Shown: positions 25,507 through 34,357 of the stretch, one piece after another
Numbering within the stretch: the stretch's first letter is position 1
Layout: each line of letters begins with the position of its first letter
The notes under the pieces: generated by a model
Databases searched by the model: none
The model's input: only the letters and a program-made list of their open reading frames with translations
Told to the model about the DNA's origin: nothing
From: Aciditerrimonas ferrireducens
Lineage (GTDB): Bacteria > Actinomycetota > Acidimicrobiia > Acidimicrobiales > UBA8190
Direction: 5' to 3'
Assembly: GCF_023130475.1 (NCBI RefSeq)
Contig: NZ_JAKHEX010000007.1
Span: 36,762-100,761, forward strand
Length of the DNA: 64,000 nt
Position numbers and translations under genes: made by a program

Positions 25507-27520
25507 GGGGCAGGAGGCTCGCGGCCTCGTCGGCGAACATCTCGGCGTACCCCACCTCGATCCGGGGTCCCGGCACCCCCGTGGCCTCGGTCACCGCCTG
25601 CTCCCGTCCCCCCGGTCCGATCACGTAGACCAGCAGGCTGTGGGCCACCATGCCCACCTGGGCCACCTGGGTCACCGCCCCGAACTTCGCCCATACCGCT
25701 TCCAGGGTCGCCGGCGAGCCGGTCAGGAACTGCCAGTTCGGCACGCCGGTCAGGCCGTGCTCGGCGTCGAAGGCCCGGATGCTCCCCAGGCTCGTGAAGT
25801 CCGGGTTGGCGTCGATCGCCACGAACGCCACCTGGCGCTCGTGGGACCGCAGGAGGTGCGCCACCTCCGCCAGTTCCTCCGCCACCACCGGGCAGGTGGC
25901 GTAGCAGACCGGGTCCAGGAACGAGAGGAACACCACCTTGCCCCGGAAGCTCGCCGGCGTCACCATCTGGCCGTCCTGGTTCTCCAGCCGAAACCGCGGG
26001 ACCGGCGGGTGCCCGGGGATGGTCGCCAGCCCGCCGCTCGCCACGTCGGCGAGGGTCACCCCGGCCGGTTCCCGCACCGCCCGGGGCAGGCTGGTCAGGA
26101 CCGGCGGCAGGCACCACAGCGCCGATCCCCACAGCGCCAAGGCCAGCCAGACCCGCAGCGGGTGCCGCTGCCACCACGAGCCCGTGGCCGCGCCCGGCTC
26201 GGGGGGCTCGCCCCGGGGCCCCGGACCGCTCCCCCTGCCCCCCGAGGCACCCATGACCGGCCGGTGCGGGCCCATCCCCTCGGCACCGGCCATGGCCAGG
26301 GCGCCGCCGAGCACCGGGCTCGGCGCGCCCATCGACAGGACCGGGGCGCTCCGTCGCCCGAGGAGCCGGTGCACCGCCGGCCTGGCCTGCCGGACCCGGG
26401 CCGTCGCCGGCAGGGTGCTGCCCAGCCCCCCCATCCAGGCGGCTGCCAGCAGCAGGCCCACGGGCAGGGCGATGTTCGGGTCGGTGCCCGTCCCCCCCAG
26501 CACCCCGAAGTCCATGCCCAGCCACCAGGCCGCCGCCAGGTAGAGCGCGGCCAGGCCCACTGCTCCCCGGGGGGCCCGCCGAATGAGCAGCCAGACCCCG
26601 GCCACCGCCGGCACGGCGGTCCACAGGGCGTTCACCACCACCGGGTCCGATCGGGCCAGGTCGGCCATCGCCGTGATCGGCGCCGCCAGCACGCTCGGCT
26701 GGGGGTTCTGGGCTGCGGCCTGGAAGACCCGGGCCAGCGCCTGGCCGTGCCAGAACCCTTCGGCGGGCAACCCCTGGAGCAGCGCCGCCAGCAGGAGCAG
26801 CCCCCCGACCGCCCAGAGGAGGACCCGGGCGGCCCGCTGGTCGTCCCAGCGGCTCGCCGGCACCCAGAGCAGCAGGAGGGCCACGCCGACGTAGACCAGG
26901 ACCGCTCCTGGGGTGCCCGAGAGGAAGGTCCCGCCCTTGCCGAAGAGATCCCCGGCCCCTTCCCCGAGCAGCCAGACGACCGTGCCCCACACCACTGACG
27001 CCGCCAGCGAGCACCGTCCGAGCAGGCGGTCCCCCCCGACGAGGATCCCCCAGCCGATGGCCACTTGGAGGAACACCGTCAGGGCGTCGGTGGTGACCGT
27101 GTGGAGGCTCCAGAGGTTCACCGCCACCCGCCCCAGCTCGCCGATCACCCGGGGCTGGCCCGTCATGGCCGGCTCGAGCACCATGGCCACGAACTGCCTC
27201 GGCATCGCCGGCTGGGCCTGCAGCAGCCCGTCCAGCAGCCACAGCGCCCCGAACCCCGCCTGGAGCAGCGTCCGGCTGGGGGGACCGGCCTCGAACCACG
27301 CCCACCAGCGCCGCCGCGAGCCGCCCTGCCCGGTGACCCCGCCCGCCGGTGCGCCTGAGGCCCCATCCGGGGCATCGCCCGCACCGGCCTGACGCCGGAC
27401 CAGCCAACGGGCGACCCAGACCACGGCCAGCGCCGCCAGCAAGGCGACCTCCCCGACCTGGGTCAGGCGAGCGTCGAGATACTGGGCGGGCAAGTTGGCG
27501 GCCTGCCCCATGCCTCCCAC
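25499..27520 (-). CDS. Multi-helix membrane protein fused to an SCO1/SenC copper domain
   Basis: 673 residues. The N-terminal two thirds contain about ten to eleven hydrophobic helices with a DoxX-like feel (WLLDGLLQAQPAMPRQF and EFWHGQALARV-type loops). After a final helix near 470, the C-terminal domain is an SCO thioredoxin-like fold with the copper ligands C539 and C543 in DPVCYATCPVV and H627 in MVAHSLLVYVIG. SCO proteins deliver copper to the CuA site of cytochrome oxidase or act as thiol reductases. GTG at 27520 is preceded by AAGGAGG at 8 bases. The fusion could couple copper handling with its own membrane transporter; no oxidase genes are nearby. Confidence 0.82.
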   Translation of the reverse strand: MGGMGQAANLPAQYLDARLTQVGEVALLAALAVVWVARWLVRRQAGAGDAPDGASGAPAGGVTGQGGSRRRWWAWFEAGPPSRTLLQAGFGALWLLDGLLQAQPAMPRQFVAMVLEPAMTGQPRVIGELGRVAVNLWSLHTVTTDALTVFLQVAIGWGILVGGDRLLGRCSLAASVVWGTVVWLLGEGAGDLFGKGGTFLSGTPGAVLVYVGVALLLLWVPASRWDDQRAARVLLWAVGGLLLLAALLQGLPAEGFWHGQALARVFQAAAQNPQPSVLAAPITAMADLARSDPVVVNALWTAVPAVAGVWLLIRRAPRGAVGLAALYLAAAWWLGMDFGVLGGTGTDPNIALPVGLLLAAAWMGGLGSTLPATARVRQARPAVHRLLGRRSAPVLSMGAPSPVLGGALAMAGAEGMGPHRPVMGASGGRGSGPGPRGEPPEPGAATGSWWQRHPLRVWLALALWGSALWCLPPVLTSLPRAVREPAGVTLADVASGGLATIPGHPPVPRFRLENQDGQMVTPASFRGKVVFLSFLDPVCYATCPVVAEELAEVAHLLRSHERQVAFVAIDANPDFTSLGSIRAFDAEHGLTGVPNWQFLTGSPATLEAVWAKFGAVTQVAQVGMVAHSLLVYVIGPGGREQAVTEATGVPGPRIEVGYAEMFADEAASLLPHA

Positions 27521-27626
27521 GCGCTGCACCTCCTTGGGGCCCCAGGGTGCCGCCGAAGCCTGGGGGATCGGGTCTCCTCGCGCGCACTCTAGCGAGGCGT
27601 CGCTCGGGCCGACAAGGCGCCCAGCG

Positions 27627-27648
27627 GGGCCCGCTAGCTGGCGGGCCC
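27627..27648 (-). terminator. GC-rich hairpin terminator after lipase gene
   Basis: GGGCCCGC (27627-27634) and GCGGGCCC (27641-27648) form a perfect eight-pair stem with loop TAGCTG, five bases beyond the lipase stop on the minus strand. No T-run follows. Confidence 0.6.
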
Positions 27649-27653
27649 AGGGC

Positions 27654-29555
27654 TCAGCTGCGCTGGAGCCCGAGGCCGAGGTGCAGCGCCAGGCCCAGGC
27701 CGCCGAGGGCCACGGCCAGGTCCCCTCTGGCGGTCCCCCGCACCGAAGGACCCCCGGCGGGCACCGGGGACGGCGTCGTCCCGACCACCCCGAAGACCGT
27801 CCCGGTGCTGGCGCCCTCCGCGGTCAGCGCCGACAGCGAGGGGCTCGATCCCGGCCCGAGGCGAACCGAGAGGCAGCCCTGGCCCGGCAAACCGGCCGGG
27901 GGCCGCACCCCGATGGCCGCGCCGCTGACCACCTCCCAGGCACCTCGGCCCCCCGCCGCTGCGGGGTCCCACCAGCGCAGCCCGCTCGGCCGGCCCGGGC
28001 CGCAGGCCACCAGGTCGACCGCCGACGCCTGGCTGCCCGACGCCAGGGCCACCGAGAAGAACTGACCGGTCGAGGGGAAGTCGGTGGGCCCCACGGGGTC
28101 CCGATCCGGGGCGAAGTCGGCCAGGGTCAGGGCGCCGGTCCCCTCGAGGGTCGCCGCCACCCCGCGTCGCAGGCCCTCGGCGACCACCTGCCCCTGGCCC
28201 CTCTCGGCGACCGTCGTCAGGTCAGCCGAGCGCACCGACCCGACCGGCGGCGCCGGCGGCACCGTCCCGGCGGGCAGGGGGGTCAGGGCGTTCCCGGTCC
28301 CCACCGCCCCGCAGCCGTTCACCGGGGGCAAGCCGGCCAGCCATCCCTCGATGGTCGGGAACGCGGCCAGTTCGAAGGGGACCGCCGCCTCGGTGTGGTC
28401 CAGGCCCCGCTCCTCCAGGAAGGTCACCGGCAGGCCGGCGGCGCAGTCGCGGTGGGCCAGGGCCTCGACGTCTGCGGCCACCATCACCCCGTCGCCGGTC
28501 CCGTCGCTGTTGCCGTTGGCGAGCAGGATCGGCAACCGGGGTGTCCCGTCGGTCCCCATGATCAGCTCGTTCACGATGCTGGCGAAGACCGGCACCTGGA
28601 GGAAGTCCTGGTACTGCGGCTTGAGCAGGGACTGGATGGTCAGACCCGGGTAGTTGCCGACGAAGCTGTTGATGCAGCCGTCTTGCACCTGAGCGATCAC
28701 CTTGGCCCCATAGCTCGAGAGATACGGGGCGAGGGGCACGCCGAAGGCCCGGGCCACTCCGACGAGGATGGCCGGGATGACCCCCGACCAGTCCGGGCTC
28801 CCGTTGATGTAGGCCAGGTTGTGGGCGTAGTCCACCGGCACCCCGCCCATGGCCGCCCCCACCAGGTCCAGCCCCGGGGCGTAGGCAGGGGCGAGCTCGG
28901 CCGCCCAGTCGGTGGCGATCGAGCCGCCCGAGTAGCCCACCATGGCCACCGGCGTGGTCCGCTCGGGGACCCCCAGGGCGGCCTCGGCCGCCCGGATGCC
29001 GTCGAGGGTCTGGTACCCCGACTGCTGGCCCGCACCCCAGGCCAGGTCCTCCCCCTCGTAGTCCGAGACGACCAGCGTGTCCCCGGCCAGCAGGTAGGGG
29101 GTCATGAGATCCTCCTCCTCCTGGGCGTCCCCGTACCCCGGGTTGCCGCCCCGCAGGGTGTAGGAGGGATCGCACTCGGCCCCCAGGGCGTCGTAGAACA
29201 TCTGCCACGAGACGATCCGCACCGGGGCGAGCCGGGCCAGGGGATCCTGGAGGACGGTGGTCACGGTGACCGCCGGGGCCCCCAGCTCGGTCGTCGTCCG
29301 GTAGAGCAGCTGCGTGGCCCGGACTTCCAGGGAGGAGGAGCCCAGCCACGGGACGTCGACCGTTCGTTGCCGCAGCACGGTCCCCGGGGGGATCAAGGCG
29401 AGGGTGTGGGCCGGGACCGGGGACCGGTAGAACGCGCTCGCCGTCGGCAGGGTCGGCTGCTCGCTGGTCGCGCCCGCCGGCACGGCGACCCCAGCCCAGG
29501 CGAGCCCCGCAAGGACCACGCCGACCACCACCCGCCGAACCTCTCCCCGTCGCAT
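27654..29555 (-). CDS. Secreted lipase, LIP (fungal-type secretory lipase) family
   Basis: 633 residues. A signal peptide (MRRGEVRRVVVG to VPAGATSEQ) is followed by an alpha/beta hydrolase of the secretory lipase family: ESYQ-like entry YGDAQEEEDLMTPYLLAGDT, DYEGEDLAWGAGQQSG, and the nucleophile elbow MVGYSGGSIATDWAAE. A late Asp in GNSDGTGDGV and His in GLDHTEAAVPFE complete a plausible triad. After about residue 430 there is an extra proline-rich region and a C-terminal hydrophobic helix followed by RS, which may anchor the enzyme to the cell surface. ATG at 29555 follows GGAAGGGGG. Confidence 0.85.
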   Translation of the reverse strand: MRRGEVRRVVVGVVLAGLAWAGVAVPAGATSEQPTLPTASAFYRSPVPAHTLALIPPGTVLRQRTVDVPWLGSSSLEVRATQLLYRTTTELGAPAVTVTTVLQDPLARLAPVRIVSWQMFYDALGAECDPSYTLRGGNPGYGDAQEEEDLMTPYLLAGDTLVVSDYEGEDLAWGAGQQSGYQTLDGIRAAEAALGVPERTTPVAMVGYSGGSIATDWAAELAPAYAPGLDLVGAAMGGVPVDYAHNLAYINGSPDWSGVIPAILVGVARAFGVPLAPYLSSYGAKVIAQVQDGCINSFVGNYPGLTIQSLLKPQYQDFLQVPVFASIVNELIMGTDGTPRLPILLANGNSDGTGDGVMVAADVEALAHRDCAAGLPVTFLEERGLDHTEAAVPFELAAFPTIEGWLAGLPPVNGCGAVGTGNALTPLPAGTVPPAPPVGSVRSADLTTVAERGQGQVVAEGLRRGVAATLEGTGALTLADFAPDRDPVGPTDFPSTGQFFSVALASGSQASAVDLVACGPGRPSGLRWWDPAAAGGRGAWEVVSGAAIGVRPPAGLPGQGCLSVRLGPGSSPSLSALTAEGASTGTVFGVVGTTPSPVPAGGPSVRGTARGDLAVALGGLGLALHLGLGLQRS

Positions 29556-29664
29556 CGCGCCCCCTTCCCGCAGCTCCCAGGTGGGGAACCGAGCACGCCG
29601 CCAGACCTTGCGGTTGGTCGGCCGGCGACCCTGCGGCTCGGCGCTGGGCCAGGGGTGCGGCCCC

Positions 29665-30000
29665 TCAGCTGGCCTGCTCAGCGAGGACCGAGCCGCAGGA
29701 GCGGCACCGCCGAGCTGCCAGAGGCAGGTCACTGGCCAGGCACTCGGGGCAGGTCTTCGTGGGGCCGGGCTCCCCGAACACGTCCTGGCCACGGCGCTTC
29801 ATGAGCCGCCGGTATGGCACGACGATGGCCGCGTAGACGACCAGCATGAAGATCACGAAGTAGATGACCGACCCGACGAAGGACCCGAGGAGGATCCGCT
29901 GGCCGCCCACCGTGAAACCGAGGCCGGCGGTTGCACCGTGCCCACCCTCGGCGGTGGTCACCAGGCTCGACTGGGTCAGGAACCGCTTGAACCCCCGCAC
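29665..30000 (-). CDS. MscL-like protein lacking the first transmembrane helix
   Basis: 111 residues. It starts like MscL (MRGFKRFL, the N-terminal amphipathic helix) and continues with the second half of MscL: GGQRILLGSFVGSVIYFVIF, then VVYAAIVVPYRRLMKRR. The tail TKTCPECLASDLPLAARRCR is the CxxC zinc-ribbon end found in many actinobacterial MscL proteins, with a second pair CRSCGS. The roughly 45-residue first membrane helix and outer loop of MscL are replaced by a short Gly/Thr/Ala linker, and no such helix is encoded in other frames nearby. A canonical tension-gated pore is unlikely; the function is unknown. Confidence 0.72.
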   Translation of the reverse strand: MRGFKRFLTQSSLVTTAEGGHGATAGLGFTVGGQRILLGSFVGSVIYFVIFMLVVYAAIVVPYRRLMKRRGQDVFGEPGPTKTCPECLASDLPLAARRCRSCGSVLAEQAS

Positions 30001-30190
30001 CGTCGCGACCTCCTCGGATCTCGGGCCTCGGTCCGCCGTGGCCGGTCAGCATAGGGCGCTCGACTCCCCGCCCCCGGGCCCGACCCGGCCGGTCCCAGCA
30101 GGTCCTTCACCCAGCCAACCGCTGTCCTTCTCCATGGTCGCCACCCACTAGGATCGCAGCGGTCGCACCGAGCGGCCTTGCTGATCCCCG

Positions 30191-30652
30191 ATGACCACTT
30201 CCCTGTCGACAGGTCGGCGACAGGCCGACGCCGTGCGGGCCTGGCGGGCCATCCGCCGGTTGGCTCACGACCCCGACACCTTGGCGGAGCTGCGCCGGCG
30301 GGGCGAGGCGAAAGGCGTGACCCCCAGCGTGGCGAAGGCCCTCATCCACCTGGCCGGGGAACCGCCCGAGGCCATGCGGAGCCTGGCCGAGGCGCTGCGC
30401 TGCGACAGCTCCTACGTGACCGCCGTCGTCGACCACCTCGAGCAGCAGGGCCTTGCCGAGCGGCGCCCCCACCCGACGGACCGCCGGGTCAAGGTGGTGG
30501 TCCTCACCGAGGCCGGCCGGCGCAAGGCCGCCGAGATCACCGCCATCGTCGACCAGCCCCCACCGGCGTTCGGTCAGCTCAGCGCCGAGGAGCTCCACCA
30601 GCTCGTCGGCCTGCTCGAGAAGCTCCTGGGCGACCCGATCGGCGAACCCTGA
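30191..30652 (+). CDS. MarR-family transcription regulator
   Basis: 153 residues. The winged helix-turn-helix is clear: SVAKALIHLAGEPPEAMRSL, AEALRCDSSYVTAVVDHLEQ, then the wing GLAERRPHPTDRRVKVVVLT and the dimer helices. It probably represses its own unit with the adjoining monooxygenase (22 bases downstream) in response to a small aromatic or oxidant. The ATG has no clear ribosome binding site; a TAGGAT element lies at 30149-30154. Confidence 0.92.
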   Translation: MTTSLSTGRRQADAVRAWRAIRRLAHDPDTLAELRRRGEAKGVTPSVAKALIHLAGEPPEAMRSLAEALRCDSSYVTAVVDHLEQQGLAERRPHPTDRRVKVVVLTEAGRRKAAEITAIVDQPPPAFGQLSAEELHQLVGLLEKLLGDPIGEP

Positions 30653-30674
30653 GCCCCTCTGCCACCATGGCCCG

Positions 30675-31028
30675 ATGAGCGTCGTCCGGATCAACGCCAT
30701 CACCGTGCCCGAGGGAGCCGACGAGGAGCTGGCCCGCCGCTTCGCAGCCCGGGCCGGCGCCGTCGACCAGGCCGCAGGCTTCGAGGGCTTCGAGCTGCTC
30801 CGGCCCACCGACGGTCGGCGCACCTGGCTCGTCGTGACCCGCTGGCGTGACGCCGCCAGCTTCGAGGCCTGGGTGGCCTCCCCCGCCTTCGCCCACGGCC
30901 ACCGGGGGCCCGAGCAGGACCGTCCCTCGGGCGGCGACCACCACCCGCCCGTCGCCACGGCCAGCGAGCTGTGGTCCTTCGACGTGGCCCTCGCCGCCAA
31001 GCCGACCCTCAGGGACCAGCCAGGTTGA
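30675..31028 (+). CDS. Antibiotic biosynthesis monooxygenase/heme-degrading (IsdG-like) family protein
   Basis: 117 residues with the dimeric ferredoxin-like ABM fold: VVRINAITVPEGADEELARR, FAARAGAVDQAAGFEGFELL, WLVVTRWRDAASFEAWVAS and PAFAHGHRG. The pattern resembles the MhuD/IsdG/HmoA branch of heme-degrading monooxygenases, including the segment in which FEAW is followed by a histidine-bearing loop. It is the second gene of a unit with marR and overlaps the convergent phzF-like gene by 20 bases. Heme or quinone oxidation is plausible; the substrate is not certain. Confidence 0.8.
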   Translation: MSVVRINAITVPEGADEELARRFAARAGAVDQAAGFEGFELLRPTDGRRTWLVVTRWRDAASFEAWVASPAFAHGHRGPEQDRPSGGDHHPPVATASELWSFDVALAAKPTLRDQPG

Positions 31029-31779
31029 CCCGCCCCACCTCCTCGACCCGTCCGCCGACGGCCACCACCGGGCCGCGCCGCTCCAGCTCCAGCCGGCCAC
31101 CCCGGGCCGAGAGCTGCCGGGCCGAGAGGCGCCCACGGCGGAGGCGCTCCCCCCAGAGCTCGGCCAGCAGAGCGTGGGTCGAGCCGGTCACCGGGTCCTC
31201 GGGCACCCCCACGGCCGGGGCGAAGTAGCGGCTCACGAAGTCCACGCCCTCACCGTCCCCCGGAGCGGTCACGACGAGGCCCCGCCAGGGTCGGCTGGCC
31301 AGGTCCTCCAGGTCGGGGTGGACGGCCCGGACCGCCTCGGCCCGGGCCAGCACGGCCACGGCGTCGAAGCGTCCCTCCCCGAACCAGGTGAGCTCGGGCA
31401 GGACCAGGCCCTCGGGCACCGGCCGGGCCACCGGCGGGTCGGCCGGCAGCTCCGCCTCGACCAGGCCCGTGGGGATCAGCCGGCAGGCCAGGGGGCCACT
31501 GGCGGTCTCGAAGGTCACCGTCTCCCGCCCCACCACCCAGGCGGCTGCCAGGGTGGCGTGCCCGCAGAGCGCCACCTCGGTCCGGGGCGTGAACCAGCGC
31601 AGCCCGGCCCGTCCCGGCTCCGGCCCGGGCACGACGAACGCCGTCTCGGAGAGGCCGAGCCGAGCGGCCACCTCCTGCATCCAGGCTTCGGCCGGCCAGC
31701 GCGCCAGCAGCACGACCCCGGCCGGGTTGCCGGTGCCCGGGCCCTCGGTGAACGCCTCGAGGAGGTGAGCCACGCTCAC
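31009..31779 (-). CDS. PhzF-family isomerase/epimerase
   Basis: 256 residues, full length. Seen: EAFTEGPGTGNPAGVVLL, the catalytic Glu in LGLSETAFVV, TEVALCGHATLAAAWVV, and FAPAVGVPEDPVTGSTHALL. PhzF enzymes isomerise trans-2,3-dihydro-3-hydroxyanthranilate in phenazine synthesis, but most family members outside phenazine clusters have unknown substrates, and there are no other phz genes here. GTG at 31779 overlaps the stop of the membrane protein gene as GTGA. Confidence 0.9.
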   Translation of the reverse strand: MSVAHLLEAFTEGPGTGNPAGVVLLARWPAEAWMQEVAARLGLSETAFVVPGPEPGRAGLRWFTPRTEVALCGHATLAAAWVVGRETVTFETASGPLACRLIPTGLVEAELPADPPVARPVPEGLVLPELTWFGEGRFDAVAVLARAEAVRAVHPDLEDLASRPWRGLVVTAPGDGEGVDFVSRYFAPAVGVPEDPVTGSTHALLAELWGERLRRGRLSARQLSARGGRLELERRGPVVAVGGRVEEVGRVNLAGP

Positions 31780-32771
31780 CCGTCCAGGCTGCCACGGGTC
31801 GGCGCCCCCCGGCGCCGAAGCGCCTCGAGGCCGACCCGGGCCAGCGCCCCGACGACACAGACCCAGGCGGCCCCGAGGGCCACCCCGACGGCGAAGCGCC
31901 CCGCCGCCAGATGGCCAGCCAGCAGGGGCACCAGGACCAGCGCAGCCGGTGGGGGGTGCCGCAGGCCCCGTCCCCAGAGCACCGCCACCACCAGGGCCTC
32001 CAGGGCCACCAGGGGGACCACGACCGCCCAGTCGTGCCCGAGCTCGCCGACGACCAGGGCGCCGAGGCCAGCCGCGGCGACCAGGCTCGCCCAGCGGACC
32101 GCCAGCATCGTGCCTCGTCTCTGCCAGCTCGACCCGACCCACCCGGTCCCCGCGCCGGCCACCAGCTCCAGCAGCGAGACGAACAGCGGGGGGGCCACCA
32201 GCCCGGCCGGGGCTCCACGCGCCACCCCGGCGATCACGATCAGCGCCCCGGCCACCACAGCGACCAGGCCGCTCGCCAGGAGGGAGAAGCCTCGGCGGGG
32301 CGGCCCCCCCGTCCTCGATGGTGCCGCTGGCGGGCCCAGGCGTCCGCGACCGACGACGAGGCCGGTCGCCAGCAGGCCGCAGATCACGGCCACGCTGGCC
32401 GCGTAGGCGAAGGCCGTGACGTGGAAGACCGAGGGGATCAGGCCTGCCGAGAGGGCCGGGGCCAGGCGGCTCCCAGCCAGTCGCAGCAGGGCCAGCACCC
32501 CGACGAGCCCCACCAGCTCGGCCTGCCACGGGGCGAGGCCGCTGCGGGCCAGGCCCACCCCGCCGAGGGCGGCCACGGGCACCACGGTGGCCAGCCGACC
32601 CGGCGACGCCGCCCAGTCGGCCTGTCCCAGCACCACGATGCCGCTCGCCAGGGCGGCGCCCTCGGGGAACAGGACGGCCGGCACGGCCTGGGCTACGAGC
32701 AGCATGCCCAGGGCGACGAGCACCGGGACCACCAGCCGCCACGCGCTCGCCCGAGTGCCCTCCTCATCCAC
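31776..32771 (-). CDS. Polytopic membrane protein, unknown family
   Basis: 331 residues with about nine membrane helices, starting at GTG 32771 (VDEEGTRASAW). Helices are separated by short charged loops, with a longer cytoplasmic loop near 160-180 containing PSRTGGPPRRG. No transport or enzyme signature is recognised. It is translationally coupled to the phzF-like gene, which suggests a joint role, for instance export of the PhzF product. The start is not well marked; GGTGAGG lies close upstream. Confidence 0.65.
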   Translation of the reverse strand: MDEEGTRASAWRLVVPVLVALGMLLVAQAVPAVLFPEGAALASGIVVLGQADWAASPGRLATVVPVAALGGVGLARSGLAPWQAELVGLVGVLALLRLAGSRLAPALSAGLIPSVFHVTAFAYAASVAVICGLLATGLVVGRGRLGPPAAPSRTGGPPRRGFSLLASGLVAVVAGALIVIAGVARGAPAGLVAPPLFVSLLELVAGAGTGWVGSSWQRRGTMLAVRWASLVAAAGLGALVVGELGHDWAVVVPLVALEALVVAVLWGRGLRHPPPAALVLVPLLAGHLAAGRFAVGVALGAAWVCVVGALARVGLEALRRRGAPTRGSLDG

Positions 32772-32818
32772 GGCCTCACCATGCCAGAGAACCCCAGCGC
32801 CCCGACAGCGACGAGACC

Positions 32819-34357
32819 TCAGCCCGAGGCCACGTAGCGCTCCACCGGGGAGAGCTGGACCACCGGGTTCGTCGTGCCCGGCACATCCAGGAAGGGCTCC
32901 AGGTTGAAGAGGATCTGGTTCTGCAGCGCGCCGGTCGAGCCGACCACCACTTGGCCGCTCAGGCTCAGCTCGTTCGAGAAGCTGGCCTCGTTCGGCGTGT
33001 AGAGCAGGGTCTGGAGCGGGTTGCTGGTCGTCCCGAAGGTGGTCTGGTTCGAGAACGCCAGTTGGCCGCCGCACCCGCTCGAGCAGCTCGGCACGATGAG
33101 CTCCAGGCGCTCGGGGTTCGAGGTGAGGGACTCGAAGGTCGTCTGGTTCGAGAAGTCGAAGCCGGCCGGGTCCACGATGGCGAAGGGCGCGCCGATCTGC
33201 ATGGTGACCTGGCCGTAGAGGTCCAGGGGGCAGGTGGTGTAGAGGACCTCCGGGGCGGTCAGCTGGTCGGCGGCGAAGAAGTCGGTGTAGACGCCCGAGG
33301 TGTTGCTCGGGGCCCCCCCGCCGCTCGGCAGCCCGTAGTAGCTGCCGCAGTTGCTCGTGTCGGTGTAGGTCACCACCTGGTAGCCGGCGGCCTGCCAGGC
33401 AGCGGGGTCCCAGGTCACCTGCGGGAACGGTGGTGGCGAGGGGAAGGCCACGACCGCGTCCTGCTCGAGGGTGCCGGCCACGTTCGTGGTGATCGGCTGT
33501 CCGTCGGTGGTGCTCGCCGTTCCTTTCACCACTGCCCCGCCGCGGAACTGCGGCTCGGGCGAACCGGGGTTGGAGAACGTCAAGTCACCGACCACGCTCG
33601 CCAAGCCGTCTAGGACCGGCGAGGAGGTGCTCACGCTCACGTTCCCGTTGGCCGTCAAGGTCCCCTGGATGGTGCAGGCGTTCGTCATGGCCACCGTCCC
33701 GTTCGCCACCAGGTTGCCCTCGAGGTCCGTGGCGTTGTCGCACTGCACCGGGCCGTTCACGAAGACCGTGCCGAAGGTCGACTGGGTCGTGAACTGGTTG
33801 TCGAAGGTGGTCCCGGCGTTCACGTAGACGCCGTAGCCGCCGGCGAAGCTCTCCTGCACCTGGTCCAGGCTGAAGATGGTCTCGGTGGCCCCGAGCTGCC
33901 CGGTCGCCCCGCCACCCTGCCCGCTGGCGCTGAAGGCCACCGCCCCGATCGGCTGGTTGGGCGCCTCGCCGTTGCTGCAGGCCAGCGGGCCCGAGGGCGT
34001 GGTCCCCTGGAGCTGCTGGTAGTAAGTGATCGCCACCTCGTAGGCCTCCGGGAGGGAGCCGCCGGGCGCCGACCCCGCCACCGCGCAGGGCAGCTCGGGG
34101 TTCCCGGCCGCGATGGCCGCCTGGACGGTCTGCTCCGCCTGGGCCAGGCCCGAGGCGGCCGCCTCGGCCGCAGCCACCTGGGCCAGATGGGCGCTCACCG
34201 TGCTGGCCGTGCCCATCACCACCGTCATCGTCCCGGTGCTCACCACGAGCACCACGGCGGCCACCGAGATGGCCAGCACGAGAGCCACGCCCTCCTCCCC
34301 GCCCCGCCCGCGGCCTCGACGCCACCACGAACCCACCCGACGCCACCAGCCGGTCAC
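32819..34357 (-). CDS. Large pilin-like exported protein (PilX-type) with repeated F-S-N-Q-T-T-F motifs
   Basis: 512 residues. The N-terminus is basic (WWRRVGSWWRRGRGRGG), then EEGVALVLAISVAAVVLVVS forms the class III/PilX-like membrane helix. The rest is extracytoplasmic and low in charge, with repeated FSNQTTF, FSNELSL and FDNQFTT elements and a Thr/Ser/Gly-rich stretch that suggests a parallel beta-helix. GTG at 34357 overlaps the preceding prepilin stop as GTGA. It is probably a minor pilin or tip protein; there is no catalytic motif. Confidence 0.75.
   Translation of the reverse strand: MTGWWRRVGSWWRRGRGRGGEEGVALVLAISVAAVVLVVSTGTMTVVMGTASTVSAHLAQVAAAEAAASGLAQAEQTVQAAIAAGNPELPCAVAGSAPGGSLPEAYEVAITYYQQLQGTTPSGPLACSNGEAPNQPIGAVAFSASGQGGGATGQLGATETIFSLDQVQESFAGGYGVYVNAGTTFDNQFTTQSTFGTVFVNGPVQCDNATDLEGNLVANGTVAMTNACTIQGTLTANGNVSVSTSSPVLDGLASVVGDLTFSNPGSPEPQFRGGAVVKGTASTTDGQPITTNVAGTLEQDAVVAFPSPPPFPQVTWDPAAWQAAGYQVVTYTDTSNCGSYYGLPSGGGAPSNTSGVYTDFFAADQLTAPEVLYTTCPLDLYGQVTMQIGAPFAIVDPAGFDFSNQTTFESLTSNPERLELIVPSCSSGCGGQLAFSNQTTFGTTSNPLQTLLYTPNEASFSNELSLSGQVVVGSTGALQNQILFNLEPFLDVPGTTNPVVQLSPVERYVASG

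Noticed and set aside
31009..31779. Phenazine biosynthesis locus
   Set aside because: A single PhzF-family gene with no other phz genes; the family is broad.
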